Below, in pieces: positions 50,564-60,589 of a stretch of 64,000 nt of DNA (position 1 is its first letter; each line of letters opens with the position of its first letter). The DNA is from Symbiodinium microadriaticum. Taxonomy: Eukaryota > Sar > Dinophyceae > Suessiales > Symbiodiniaceae. The translations under genes and the position numbers were made by a program. The stretch is taken from contig LSRX01000082.1 in NCBI GenBank assembly GCA_001939145.1, forward strand, positions 120,208 to 184,207. The letters are read 5' to 3'. The notes under the pieces were generated by a model that searched no databases, had not been told where the DNA came from, and saw only the letters and a list, made by a program, of their open reading frames with translations.

Positions 50564-53149
50564 CTACAGGCCGATCATCCATTCGGACGGGTCTGGGCAG
50601 AAGTCTCCCTGGCCCCGACGCACGTGGGCACTTACAACATGCTGTGGCTGCCATGCCAGGTAAAGAGTCGCCCAGAGCTGATATGCACCAGAGTTCCAGC
50701 CCAGGCATCGAGTTGCAGTGGAATGAGCAGTGCCATTTAGCAGGAGTAGGCGCCACCAGAGACCCTTCAGATGGACCATATGTGTGTCAGGTCCCAGAAT
50801 ACCCTGTTCGACTGACTCAGCCTGATTCAGGAATCGAGCAGGCAGGCCTTGTATCTTCAATGCCATTTTTTCATCTTGTGACACCTCGATCCCAACAGAT
50901 GTGATTTCGGGCCAGCAAACTAAGCAGTCCTCGAACAGCAAATTCTGCAGGCCAACAATCCAAGCAATTGCAGCCTGACCTGGAGCTTTGAATTCACGGA
51001 GGACTTCTTTCGGCAAGTCCGTTTCGGAATGTGCATGTCCGGAATCCACCGCAGCAAGTGTAACCCTGAGGAGAGTGTTCAGAAAGGCTTTGACGCCCTC
51101 TGTGTATCTGAAGATCTGGACGCCGGAGTTGATGCGCACATGTGCATTCCTTGTCTTGGCAACTTCCTCATTGCTTCCCCACGGAACTCGGTGCTGCCGG
51201 TCGTAAAATGTGAAAGCATACTCCCACTCGGCTGCAGGCTCCCGAGGGAGAAATCTGGCTAGCTGCTGCGCAAACAGCATGTCCGAATCGATGACAACAA
51301 CATACTGATAACCCAGGCCCTCCGTTTGCTTGACCTGCGACAGAACCCATTCAAGAAAGAAGATATTGTTCAACATGACCTTCTCGTCGTGTACACGAGG
51401 ATCGCAATCGCAAAACTCTGTCGAACCGACTTGGCACTCAAAGCAGCCTGTCCTGCTGTCGTCAGTCCTGTCTTGGTCCTCCCTCAGGAAGTCTTTGAAG
51501 CCCGTACCGTCAGCAAGTTCGTCCACAAGGCGTCGGTAAAGCACTTCGAAGCTACTTTCTTCAAAATGCACGCCGGCAAACAAAGCCTTTGCACGGTTTA
51601 GTTGGGAGGCGTTCACATCGATCGTCCACACTCTCATGCTATGCCACCCACTGGGAAAGCCTCCATACACCATCCGATAAGACCCAAGAAAGGGTGCGCA
51701 AAACTTGTCAAAGTATTCGGTACCCATACACATTGACAGAAACAGGGTTCTCCCCTGCTCCGGAGGTTCCGCTGCGTCGAGTTGGCACACTGGCACCGAC
51801 CGCTTCGCTCCAAGAGGGCCCTCAGCTCGGAACTGTGCCTCTGCGCACTCGATGGCTGAGCATTTATCATGAAAATACAAGGTGCACCCGCGGGCCGCAG
51901 CCCCCGAAGTAACCACATCGCCCGGCTTATCCAGTTCTTGCATGGCAAGGCCACATTCCCTGGCGCTCATGACCTCCAGATTTGCAGTGCAAGTTGCCCC
52001 AGGCTTGAAATGTATAGTATACATCCTCGGAAGATCTCCGGGCCAGAAGTTCAGGTCGAGGTGCTGTTGTAAAGCCTCGTCCAAAAAGACTTTCTGTTCG
52101 GACGCGCCGTGCGCCACTGTCCGAATCATATCGACCAGCTGTGCGGAGTTGAAGTTGCCTGGCACCAGCACCGCCACACCCTTACTTCTCAGCCACTCGG
52201 CAGTCGCAAGGACGGCCAGCCGCTGCGCGAAACCTTGCCGTGCAGCCTGGGAGTTCTTTTCGCTGAGGAACATCGGGAAAACAAGTCGGCCCGGCTGCTC
52301 CACAAAGCCGCTGAGAATGACCGGCACTCCCCTCATCAAACACAGCTTTAACGAGGGCATGTGGCTGCCTGCGAAGCTGTCAAAGGTCAGGTGCATCGCA
52401 GCCAAGGGCTCAGGGATCAGTGGCAAGAGTCTCTGCATCTGATCCAACGGCCAATCAAAGGCACCCGGCGAAGCGACGACTTGACCGCGCATCCGCAGAT
52501 CTTCCACGGCCGCCAAACTTCCGGCGAGGAGCTCCCGGGCCTCTTCGCTGACCCCGCCAGCCTCTCCGGGGCCGACGAGGACCAGATCCAACTTCGACAA
52601 ACGCAAGGAATGCAAGATCCGCTCCACTGCGAGGATCGTAGCAGTGTAGCTCAAGTCAGCTGAATCGATGTGCAAACTTACAAAAAGCTCCGACAGGGTC
52701 ACTCCTGCCTCTTCAAGCACCCAGGCCATCTCCTGCAAATTCCGGTGGCTGCTGCTGCTCCGTACATTGACATACCTGCCTCCAGCCTGCACGAAAGCCA
52801 CCAGGCTTGAAATGTTAAATCCTGCGGTGCTTGCAGTTGCTGTCGTTGTTGGGCTCAGCCCCAGCAGTGGCATGACGAGCTCCTCTGCCAGGATCAATCT
52901 GCTCGACTTGCTCGACAAGGGCACCTGCTGAGCTGCCGTGATGCCAAGGCCTAGGAGGCACGAGAATGATAGCCCGATTGTCAGCACGAAGGTCATTCTG
53001 TGCACCGTATATACCCCTCCTGGTTGTTGAGTGGGGGAAGCTGCAGTGCCACAGCAACATGAAGATGTGCCGAGCACTACTTCCTTGTTCACACTATTCC
53101 GCCACCAGAACAGGAATCGATCAGGAGGGGTCGTGTCTAAGCCCAACAA
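50564..53149 (-). CDS. fusion of pseudo-aldo/keto-reductase and GT-A glycosyltransferase, 861 aa
   Basis: Single exon. The longest start is at 53149, but Met 52 (about 52,996) opens a better signal peptide or anchor (MTFVLTIGLSFSCLLGLGIT). Residues about 110-365 follow the order of an aldo/keto reductase barrel: AGGRYVNVRSSSSHRNLQEM, LSELFVSLHI, a VERILHSLRLSKLDLVLVGP strand, VEDLRMRGQVVASPGAFDWP and VAVLVPGNFNSAQLVDMI. The catalytic Asp, Tyr, Lys and His positions appear replaced. A Cys-rich linker spans about 385-456. Residues about 466-861 look like a GT-A glycosyltransferase: LFLSMCMGTEYFDKF, a VVVIDSDMLF strand with the D-x-D metal site at 621-623, NSGVQIFRY, and MVHLKG near 805. It probably acts in the secretory pathway on an unknown acceptor. 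The frame is intact. Confidence 0.6.
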   Translation of the reverse strand: MLGLDTTPPDRFLFWWRNSVNKEVVLGTSSCCCGTAASPTQQPGGVYTVHRMTFVLTIGLSFSCLLGLGITAAQQVPLSSKSSRLILAEELVMPLLGLSPTTTATASTAGFNISSLVAFVQAGGRYVNVRSSSSHRNLQEMAWVLEEAGVTLSELFVSLHIDSADLSYTATILAVERILHSLRLSKLDLVLVGPGEAGGVSEEARELLAGSLAAVEDLRMRGQVVASPGAFDWPLDQMQRLLPLIPEPLAAMHLTFDSFAGSHMPSLKLCLMRGVPVILSGFVEQPGRLVFPMFLSEKNSQAARQGFAQRLAVLATAEWLRSKGVAVLVPGNFNSAQLVDMIRTVAHGASEQKVFLDEALQQHLDLNFWPGDLPRMYTIHFKPGATCTANLEVMSARECGLAMQELDKPGDVVTSGAAARGCTLYFHDKCSAIECAEAQFRAEGPLGAKRSVPVCQLDAAEPPEQGRTLFLSMCMGTEYFDKFCAPFLGSYRMVYGGFPSGWHSMRVWTIDVNASQLNRAKALFAGVHFEESSFEVLYRRLVDELADGTGFKDFLREDQDRTDDSRTGCFECQVGSTEFCDCDPRVHDEKVMLNNIFFLEWVLSQVKQTEGLGYQYVVVIDSDMLFAQQLARFLPREPAAEWEYAFTFYDRQHRVPWGSNEEVAKTRNAHVRINSGVQIFRYTEGVKAFLNTLLRVTLAAVDSGHAHSETDLPKEVLREFKAPGQAAIAWIVGLQNLLFEDCLVCWPEITSVGIEVSQDEKMALKIQGLPARFLNQAESVEQGILGPDTHMVHLKGLWWRLLLLNGTAHSTATRCLGWNSGAYQLWATLYLAWQPQHVVSAHVRRGQGDFCPDPSEWMIGL

Positions 53150-55560
53150 ATCTACAGATTTACTCAGCAGGATGGGAAGCCTTGCTGGTGGGTGCAGAAT
53201 GCTACCATGGGAACCCAGCGCTCAAGCTGTCAGTGTCTTTGTCTGCTCCTTTCAGCATCGTCCACTTTGGGACAGGAGTGTACATTGACGTTAGCAGTGA
53301 GCAAGCCTGCCCCGACAGAGATGTGTCAGTGTGGGCAGCAGGCAAGACAGTGCGACCTACTAAATCGGCAGCACAATTCCGACTCAAGAGTTCTGCAACC
53401 TGGCACAAGATTGAGAAGAGCAGTTGCTTCGGGGTGCTCTTGGTACTGTGATTTCTTCTGTGTACTGCTCTCCACTTTTTGTCATGATCTGGCCACACAA
53501 AAGCAAGGCGCTTCTACCGAACCCGTGAGCCCTCACGCTCTCCAAACAGCGGGCCCTACTCGTCCATCTCAGGTCTGAGAACTTGCGGCCAGTCCCTGAA
53601 CCGGCCCCAGCCCACTGGGCGAAAGTCATGTCCCAAGTGCAGCTCTACTAATTAGGCAAGAGTGTCGTCCTCAAACGTCGACACGTGCGTACATCATGGC
53701 TATCATCCGCCGGCGATTCTGAGCCCCAGCCTGGCATTTTCTTGTGCGCTCAGACTCAGCTAATGTTGCGTGCGGAGTGGGAGGCGCTCTGCTGAGCGGT
53801 GATAACCCCCTCCGCGGCCCTTTTGGAGGCCATGCGATGGCAGACACAGATTCCTTTGGCTTCAAGCTGATGAAGCCGTCTTCAGCGCGGCTTTCAAGGA
53901 CCAAAACCTCGGGCTCTGATCCTGGCTCCAACTTCGCTCGAACCAGCTTGACTTTCTCGGACTTAGGGCCCCGTGGCACGGTAGAAAGCCGAATCTCGGT
54001 GTCCAAGGAACTCCTACCCCGCGGAGCTTTGCTCGTGTGGAGTGGGCTCCTCTTCTCTCTCAACGACTCGCGGCTGTCGTGGCGGCTTCACGTCCAACCT
54101 CGTGCGCACTCGAGGAGCAGAAGGAGTCCAATGCCGACCAAGCCCGTCGCTTTTTGAGGAAAGCACTATGGATAGACTAGGAGTGAAATGCCTACACGCC
54201 TAGCATGCCCCATAGACTCTATGTGGACAGGTCGCAGAAACAGTGTATGGTGAATGCCTGGTGCTGGATCCCACACTGCATGAAGGACCGGACTCCTGAA
54301 AGCTCAGAGTAGGCTTGAGACTGACAAAATTGCAGCACAAGATGCCCTTTGGCTCCCAGGCTTCGTGGTTGACTCAAGATCGCCGATCTTGCAGCCTGCA
54401 AAGCGTCCATGCATTTCCCCTTTACTTACTGTCGGTTTGATGTTCTGCAAAGCTTCTGACGCAGTATCAGATTCCAGTTCAAGGTTGCCGGTGTCCGATC
54501 GAGGCAATGAAAGCTGGGTTCAAAGACAAGCAGCTAGTTTTTTTTACGTCTTACACCCGAGTTTCAAACGTAAAGTAATGACCCGGCAAAAGCTCAAAAC
54601 TGTAGCAGGAGACAAGCTTCCGAATTAGGAAGCGGCACCTCTGTGTGCACCCTCGGACAAGAACAAGTGCCATGGGAGGCACTCTGCAGATAGATGCGCT
54701 GTGGAAGCTCCTGCTGGTGCTCCGCTGCAATGTCAAGGCCACGTGTTGTTTGCTGAGCAGGGACGACTCAGTTCATGAAGTAGTCCTAGCTTGCCCAAAA
54801 ACTGAGGTCGTGGAGTCTGCAGCAACACCCGAGTGAGACAAAGCACAGGCTCCTGCAGCTGACGAAGAACTTCGGCCTGCATGGCCTCAGGTCCGAGCTG
54901 AAGCTTGGACTTTCTCTTGAGGTTATGCTTTGGTCTTTTGGCCTCCAAGGCGGTGCTCGTCGAATCTCGAAGGCCGGCGACCATGTTTTGGACAGACTGG
55001 GTCGCCAGCCTCAGAAAGGCTCGCACCTCTTGGTGCCCGAAGCTTTGACACCATCGTTACCAATCCACGGAATCTTCCTATCGACATGGGCGAGGTGCAG
55101 CGGTGCTACAAGATCGCTCTTGTTGGCCTCGCCGCGGATCTTCAGCAAACCATGGACCTCACAAATGACACCATGTCGGCAAATGAAAGCATCTAAAGGC
55201 TCAGTTCCATAACATGGTGGCTTGTCCACCGCACGTGATGCATTGTAGATTGAAGTGGCTATGCGACGCATTGCGAGGCACAGGTACGTGCGTAACGACA
55301 GCCACAGCTCTATCAGCACCGCGTTCTGTGTCTTGGTGACCAAGATCTGGGTGTCTGAAAGCACAACCCCGTCCAATGCTGAGCCAGCTCCCTGGACGCA
55401 AGTGCGAAGACCACCGACTGCATAGGTTTGACTGCAGCCCTGGTCAACGTGAAGGGCTCCAAAATCCCTGATGATTCCGCAAGCTCATGGGCTGGGCCAT
55501 TTCGCATGATAGCCAAGTGAATCTACATGTGACCGAAAACTCCATGCGGTCCCCCGCCAG
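53150..55560. other. mostly unassigned; possible minus-strand exons
   Basis: Minus-strand frames that look coding include about 53,790-54,000 (VKLVRAKLEPGSEPEVLVLE...), 54,840-55,026 (LGPEAMQAEVLRQLQEP and a basic stretch) and 55,011-55,376 (IELWLSLRTYLCLAMRRIAT...). They could be 3' exons of the channel-like gene further right on this strand. No domain is recognised. Confidence 0.3.
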
Positions 55561-55683
55561 CTCGGCAATATGGAGTGTGCCGCTACCGTCGGCATCGATG
55601 ACCTCCGAAGCAATCATTGTTGGAATTGCAAGGCTCAGCTCCCCTTGTGTTTGCTCCATTCGATGCACATCGGCGACGTGCAC
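55561..55683 (-). CDS. EF-hand exon (possible C-terminal part of ion channel gene)
   Basis: The minus frame reads LAIPTMIASEVIDADGSGTL then HIAELAGDRMEF. The 12-residue loop D-A-D-G-S-G-T-L-H-I-A-E (55,561-55,596) has all canonical calcium ligands at positions 1, 3, 5, 7, 9 and 12 and the Gly at 6. Many dinoflagellate voltage-gated channels carry EF-hands after the pore, and channel-like exons lie upstream on this strand. The link is inferred. Confidence 0.45.
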
Positions 55684-57140
55684 AATTCACACATTCCGAT
55701 CGTTTGGATTCCTGTAAGAGTCCTGAACACCCCTACCAGTCAGGCGCCGAAGCGCAGCTCACCGCAAAGAGGGGCACAACATGAGAAGCACCAGCAAGCT
55801 CAGTTTCAAGAGTAGAGTGACTACACGGCCTCAAACCGTCCTATGTGCATTATTGGTGACCTCGTGTCATACTTCACACAGTTGAGTCATGTTGAATCCC
55901 CGACGACATGTCCGACCAATGTCTCTTCTCCGAAAGCTACCAAAACTGGTTGTCCGGGCAGATCGTTTCCAACTAAACTACTCCACATGCACTTTTTTGG
56001 GGCGAGCAAGCTCGAGACGCTACCCACAAAACACCGCAGAAGTTGGAGATCTGGCAAAAAGCTTCGATGAGGTTGGACATGTTACAACTCTTCAGTCTCA
56101 CGTATTGCAGGATTATGACAATGGCTTACTAAAGTCCAGGCCCCTTACCTTGAAATCATCAGTTGCATGTCTGGGAAAACATCTTCTTTCTGCCAGCTTC
56201 ACCATTTCCGGTATCTTTGCGGGCAGGGCTAGGGTTGGTATATACTGTCTGCCTCCCTTCTCCCGCAAACCTCTCTCCTGCTGCGGTCCTGCTGCCTGCT
56301 ATGCATGAGTCAACCCCTCCGCATTCCTCCCAGCTCGCGGGTCTCGGGAAGAGGTCCGCCTCGAAGAGCCGTGCTCGCTCTTGCGGTAGCTCCAACTCAT
56401 CCATGAGACCCTGCACGCCTCACACGGAGCTGCGATTACGCCGCTTTGCGTTTTGCTTCTTGTGCTTCGTTTCAAGATGTGGCCATGCATCAACATGTTG
56501 CTGTGCTGCAAAGGCGAAGCCTCGATCCTGGATCACCAGAAGGAAAAGGTCCTATAAAGGTGTTGAGGAATGGTTTGAGCACTCGGCTGCCCTCTGCATC
56601 CTTTGCCATGGCGCAGCACCTTTGGGACGCTTATGCTGGACCGTGGATTGTATGATACTTGCAGAAATGCGAACTCTGGGGAAGAAGTGCCGCAGGGGAC
56701 CGCATCCGCCCATATCCGTCCATCCAGTTACGAGAACCCCTTCTGCCAAAAGGAATGAGCTTGACAGGTCCTTCGTTATCTGGATGTTCTCGTGGATCTC
56801 ATCGTCTGTGAGCAAAGTAGCAGACGGTGTGAGCGTCAGCCGAGACATGTCCACATGATGATCCTCGTGTAGCTTTTACTCAGTTACAACGTCCAAGAGC
56901 CGACACATATCAGTGGAGAAATACTATCACATCAAACAGTCAGAGTAGTCGCCAGTTCCACAAAACATGCCGATTCATGGCGTTACTGAGCTGCTAGACT
57001 TAAACTTCAAAATCTAGGTTCGGGCTTCAACGAAGAGCTCGCCGGGCAGAATGGGCCAAATCTTGTGCAGAGAGCTTGCAGGCCTTCTCATCTGCTAAGA
57101 TCAACCCTGTATGTTTCCAGTCCCTGAGGCTTCACCTGCC
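55684..57140. other. no firm exon; probable introns
   Basis: A minus-strand frame ending near 56,416 (MDELELPQERARLFEADLFP...) follows an AG and may be an exon. A pore-forming segment expected between S5 and the EF-hand was not found. Confidence 0.3.
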
Positions 57141-57252
57141 TTACACACACACCCACACACACAAACACACACACACACACACAAACACACAAACACACAC
57201 ACACAAACACACAAACACACAAACACACAAACACACACACACACACACACAG

Positions 57253-57286
<34 letters not shown>

Positions 57287-57318
57287 ACAGACACACACAC
57301 ACACACAGACACAGACAT
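57141..57318 (+). repeat. (CA)n microsatellite with interruptions
   Basis: About 180 bases of ACACAC broken by AAACAC and AGACAC units. Long frames over it are artefacts of the repeat. Confidence 0.95.
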
Positions 57319-58155
57319 GTTGGTAAGAATAACCTCAGTCCCCGGTTGCAAGCTTGCCCCCCCCAACCCATTGCAACAAGCTTCAATCTGTGTCTTCGAA
57401 CCACCCCACAATGCCCCAGCAACAATTTGCGGACCGTAGCGACAGCACGCTTGCAAGTTCAATTGGCAAACGATGACTGGGACGAGACCAGATGCTTGAT
57501 AGTGTCCACGTCCCGGGGCTAGAGTTTTGCCAAGCTCAACCGTCGAATTGAAGATGAAGACGCTTGTTGAGACGAGCGGCGCACTCGCCAGTGAAGCATC
57601 GGAAAGCTGTAAACATAGACATAGGTATGTTGGTGAAATACACCTGGAGTCCTCAGGGTCGGGTGCTGTCGGGGTGAGAGGGGTGGGTAGGGTTTTCGCC
57701 GTCTACCGGAGGGTTGGGGGGATCGGTTCACTCCTTAGGGCAATCCCTGGATAAGCCAAGTGCTGGCAGGTACCACTTGTTTGGCACACAAAGTGCAAAT
57801 CTCCAGCCCTCGCTCGATTGATTTGGAACTTTTTAAAGCTATGCACAGGTCCTAGATGCCAGATTTCCCGAAACCACACGTTGAAACGGATCTTTCAAGA
57901 GGACCTGAAAAAGAAGGCCAAAGCCAGCACGTGTCTATTGCTGTTGGACATTTGTGCACAGTACGCATCTGATAGTTTCCCATGGTTGCTTTCAGTCTGA
58001 TAACACTGGGGGCCATAGCCGCTATGTTGGGTTTCTAAGTACTCCCGACTCTCCATTGCCACCGCGATCTGTCCTCATTCCCCCAGCTGTTTCGAAAACA
58101 TAGAAATCAAGAGCGCGCGACAGGCGGTCGCGATGGCAGAGTTAACACATCAGTT
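57319..58155. other. no recognisable gene; probable intron
   Basis: No protein-like frame on either strand. It lies between minus-strand exons assigned to the channel-like gene. Confidence 0.3.
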
Positions 58156-58470
58156 CTAGAGTCCTAGTTCTCGAAGCCGGGCATGACGCCCGATGGCGAC
58201 CGTGGTAAATCCGGCAATGACGTAGAGAACTGCAGCGAGCAACAAAAATGCCAGGGACCTCGAAGCTGCACAGAAAAGATGTCGGATAGCAGTGCAAAGT
58301 GCACCTCTAGACTTCTTGGATGCGCTGAGGCATCTGATGTCGACAAACAAACCTGTCTGCCCTGTCGTCAACAACTGCCAAAACGGCATACTGCGAAACT
58401 CAAGCAAGGCTTCAAGACACTTTTCGCTCATGCTGCTTTCATGCGGCTGCGGCGGTGCAGCGGAAAGTAG
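58156..58470 (-). CDS. possible S5-containing exon(s) of the channel-like gene
   Basis: The minus frame includes FWQLLTTGQTGLFVDIRCLS, then SRSLAFLLLAAVLYVIAG in a membrane-length hydrophobic segment (58,189-58,266), followed by basic residues. The S-x-x-L-A...L-Y-V-x-A pattern is like the S5 helix of voltage-gated channels. A CTTTTCTGTGCAG acceptor just before the hydrophobic part suggests a short exon. It ends with TAG at 58,156 if unspliced. Confidence 0.35.
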   Translation of the reverse strand, partial: LLSAAPPQPHESSMSEKCLEALLEFRSMPFWQLLTTGQTGLFVDIRCLSASKKSRGALCTAIRHLFCAASRSLAFLLLAAVLYVIAGFTTVAIGRHARLRELGL

Positions 58471-58794
58471 AACCAACCCTGAACAAACTCTGCTCTGGCG
58501 GACACTCAACAAAGTCGAGCGGCAGTGCAGCACGGGTGATGCGCATCTGCCAAGCTAAATCCTAAACCCTCAAGCATTTGGCGACTTTTGCTTACAGTAG
58601 AACTTGAAGTATCAACCCTTCGAGGCATCATTCGTGTTTTCTTGGCCACAAGCACACACTCATAAACTCAGCTGAGTCACAGTGTCCATACTCCGGCAAC
58701 AAGTCCTTTGATCATGAGGCGCAAATCTCCTGAATCAATGGCATCAGAAGCAAAAAAATGCTATTCGGCCTAGGGCCCATTAGGAGTCCATGGT

Positions 58795-58958
58795 CATCTT
58801 GGTGATCTTGCCCCACTTGCTCGCCGACTAGTTTACGTTTTAGACCAAGATTGCAAGATTGCTGGCAATCTTGCTCCCCCTCCCCTTGCAATCTTGGTCT
58901 AAAAGGTCAACTAGTCGGTGGGCAAGTGCGGCAAGTGGGGCAAGATTACAAGATTGCT
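58795..58958. repeat. fold-back (MITE-like) element with nested hairpins
   Basis: The arms 58,825-58,857 and 58,885-58,917 are reverse complements at 31 of 33 positions. Outer flanks also pair (CTTGCCCCACTTGC against GCAAGTGGGGCAAG). Inside the loop, GCAAGATTGC and GCAATCTTGC form a second perfect 10-bp stem. Another small stem (CAAGATTGC/GCAATCTTG) follows at about 58,950. Confidence 0.75.
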
Positions 58959-59001
58959 TAGCAATCTTGCTCAAATAATTGTTGTAGATTCCCGGCACAC
59001 T

Positions 59002-59190
59002 GTACTAGTAGTACTAGTAGTGCTAGTACTGCCAGTACTGCTAGTACTGCTAGTTCTACTAGTACTACTAGTGCTACTAGTGGTACTCGTACTACTAGTA
59101 CTACTAGTTATACTTGTACTACTAGTAGTACTAGTAGTACGAGTACCACTAGTAGCACTAGTAGTGCTACCAGTGCTTCTAGCACTACTA
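59002..59190. repeat. (ACTAGT)-type trinucleotide-pair repeat
   Basis: A run of ACT and AGT triplets in mixed order, mostly TACTAG/CTAGTA. Every stretch is nearly its own reverse complement, so it can fold in many registers. The open frame over it encodes only Val/Leu repeats and is rejected as a gene. Confidence 0.9.
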
Positions 59191-59849
59191 GGTATTTCGA
59201 GCTTGAGAACCCAAGGTCTTACTGAACATGGTGAATTCCGACAGAATGCTGCTGACTAAGGGTTCGTGATGTCGATGCAACACACTCGTAATTCTGGCAT
59301 GCCGTTGTCCCTTCTCCAACCGTTGCGTGCATTGTTTTGCTTGAGGCACACGAAGCTATGTGCGGAACCTTGGGGACTCGATCCCTGCGGAGTGATTTCA
59401 GGTTTCCCGCTCATGCGCCCTAGCAGCTCGTTCTCAAAACCCGTGCTTGCTCCTTCGCTCTAGGAATCAACCCCGGGCTTCAACGGCTTGACTCAGCACA
59501 TGCAGGTGGCCGCCACAACGGAATGGGCTGCCAGTTTGTGTCTGGGCAAACACACTTACAAAGAAAGTATTGGCTAAGAACTCATGGCCTGAGACTTTGA
59601 GGGGCTGAATGTCACTGCACACTGATCTATTTTACCCAAGGGCGGCGTGCGGTTAACTTAACAATTTGAGCCGCCCACCGAAATCTGGACGACAGAGTCT
59701 TAACTTTACAAGGGCTGCAACAGTACACAAGCATGTCCAAACTCGCAAACCTCCGAATGAAGATTCTGAGCCTTCAAACTCTGAGCTCCTAGGGCTGTGC
59801 ACAGGCAGGTGCCAGTTAGCGCTGTAACGCACATCTGAGTGGCTCATGA

Positions 59850-59943
59850 ACTTGAGACGGAAGACTTTCACAATCCGCGCCAAGCGCAACCTTCGCGGAT
59901 CAAGCCGAATAGACACCCCAGTCTGTCGTGTTGCATTGGCCAA
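59850..59943 (-). CDS. S4 voltage-sensor exon of a voltage-gated cation channel
   Basis: The minus frame reads GVSIRLDPRRLRLARIVKVF then RLKF. Basic residues fall exactly every third position (R, R, R, K, R in RRLRLARIVKVFR, at 59,857-59,895) with hydrophobic residues between, the hallmark of an S4 helix. It lies downstream of an S3-like exon (60,348-60,420) on the same strand. Whether the channel conducts Ca2+, Na+ or K+ cannot be told. Confidence 0.5.
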
Positions 59944-60347
59944 ACGACTTTCTTGGTATATGTGCTATGTGAGACGCACGACCCTTGCATCGCGAACAAG
60001 AATCTCAACACCTGGATGCGAAGCGCAATGCATCACTGAGATCGGCGGGCATGTGTATTTCCAAGGTGCAGTCGGCAGAAACGCAACAGGTTGGCACCGT
60101 CCATCTCTGTGCTTGCCTGTCGCGAACACCGGAACTCATTTGGAAACCCACAAACATATTGGTACCACCAGCCGCCCCTCGTTCATTCGGAAGCTAGGAT
60201 CATCGGAATGATCGCATTGGCAAGCTCGACGGCTCGATGCAGCTGAGCCCTACAGGTAGGACGTGCCAGTCTCCCGGTTGCACGAACACGTGACTCGGGC
60301 AATTGCATGTGTGACCGGCATTTTTGGAACCGGCAAAAGCTTTGTGC

Positions 60348-60420
60348 CTGCCAAATCAGCTGCAGCGCAGCATCTGTGATGGCCATTGCGCCCAAGAAGG
60401 CATCGAACCAGTTCCATAGC
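60348..60420 (-). CDS. S3-like exon of the channel-like gene
   Basis: It follows a TTTTTTCAACTTTGACGACGCAG acceptor-like tract cut here to its AG at 60,421. The 73-base exon reads LWNWFDAFLGAMAITDAALQ then LIWQ, and then a GC donor. The W-N-x-F-D start followed by a hydrophobic helix is the usual S2-S3 linker and S3 of voltage-gated channels. Confidence 0.5.
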
Positions 60421-60546
60421 CTGCGTCGTCAAAGTTGAAAAAACGACTAAGTTGAGGCACAGTTGAGGCTTGTGGATGCACGGGGCGCAATGACTCTACG
60501 ACAAAACTGGGGCGGCGTCAACGACGGAACTTGGCAGTCGAAACAC

Positions 60547-60589
60547 TGTGCCGTGCACTCTAAGATACTATGCAGCTCAACAACGAATG
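60547..60589 (-). CDS. possible S2 exon fragment of the channel-like gene
   Basis: After a CTTCTTTCTGCAG acceptor the minus strand reads FVVELHSILECTA. The F-V-x-E-L pattern is like the conserved acidic site in S2. It is very short, so confidence is low; it is supported mainly by position before the S3-like exon. Confidence 0.3.

Noticed and set aside
53671..54157. Overlapping ORFs on both strands
   Set aside because: The minus frame looks more natural, but neither has a recognisable domain; mentioned only as a possible exon.
57076..57522. 148-aa His/Thr-repeat protein
   Set aside because: The frame is created by the CA microsatellite.
58918..59259. 113-aa Val/Leu-repeat protein
   Set aside because: The frame is created by the ACT/AGT repeat; not a credible membrane protein.
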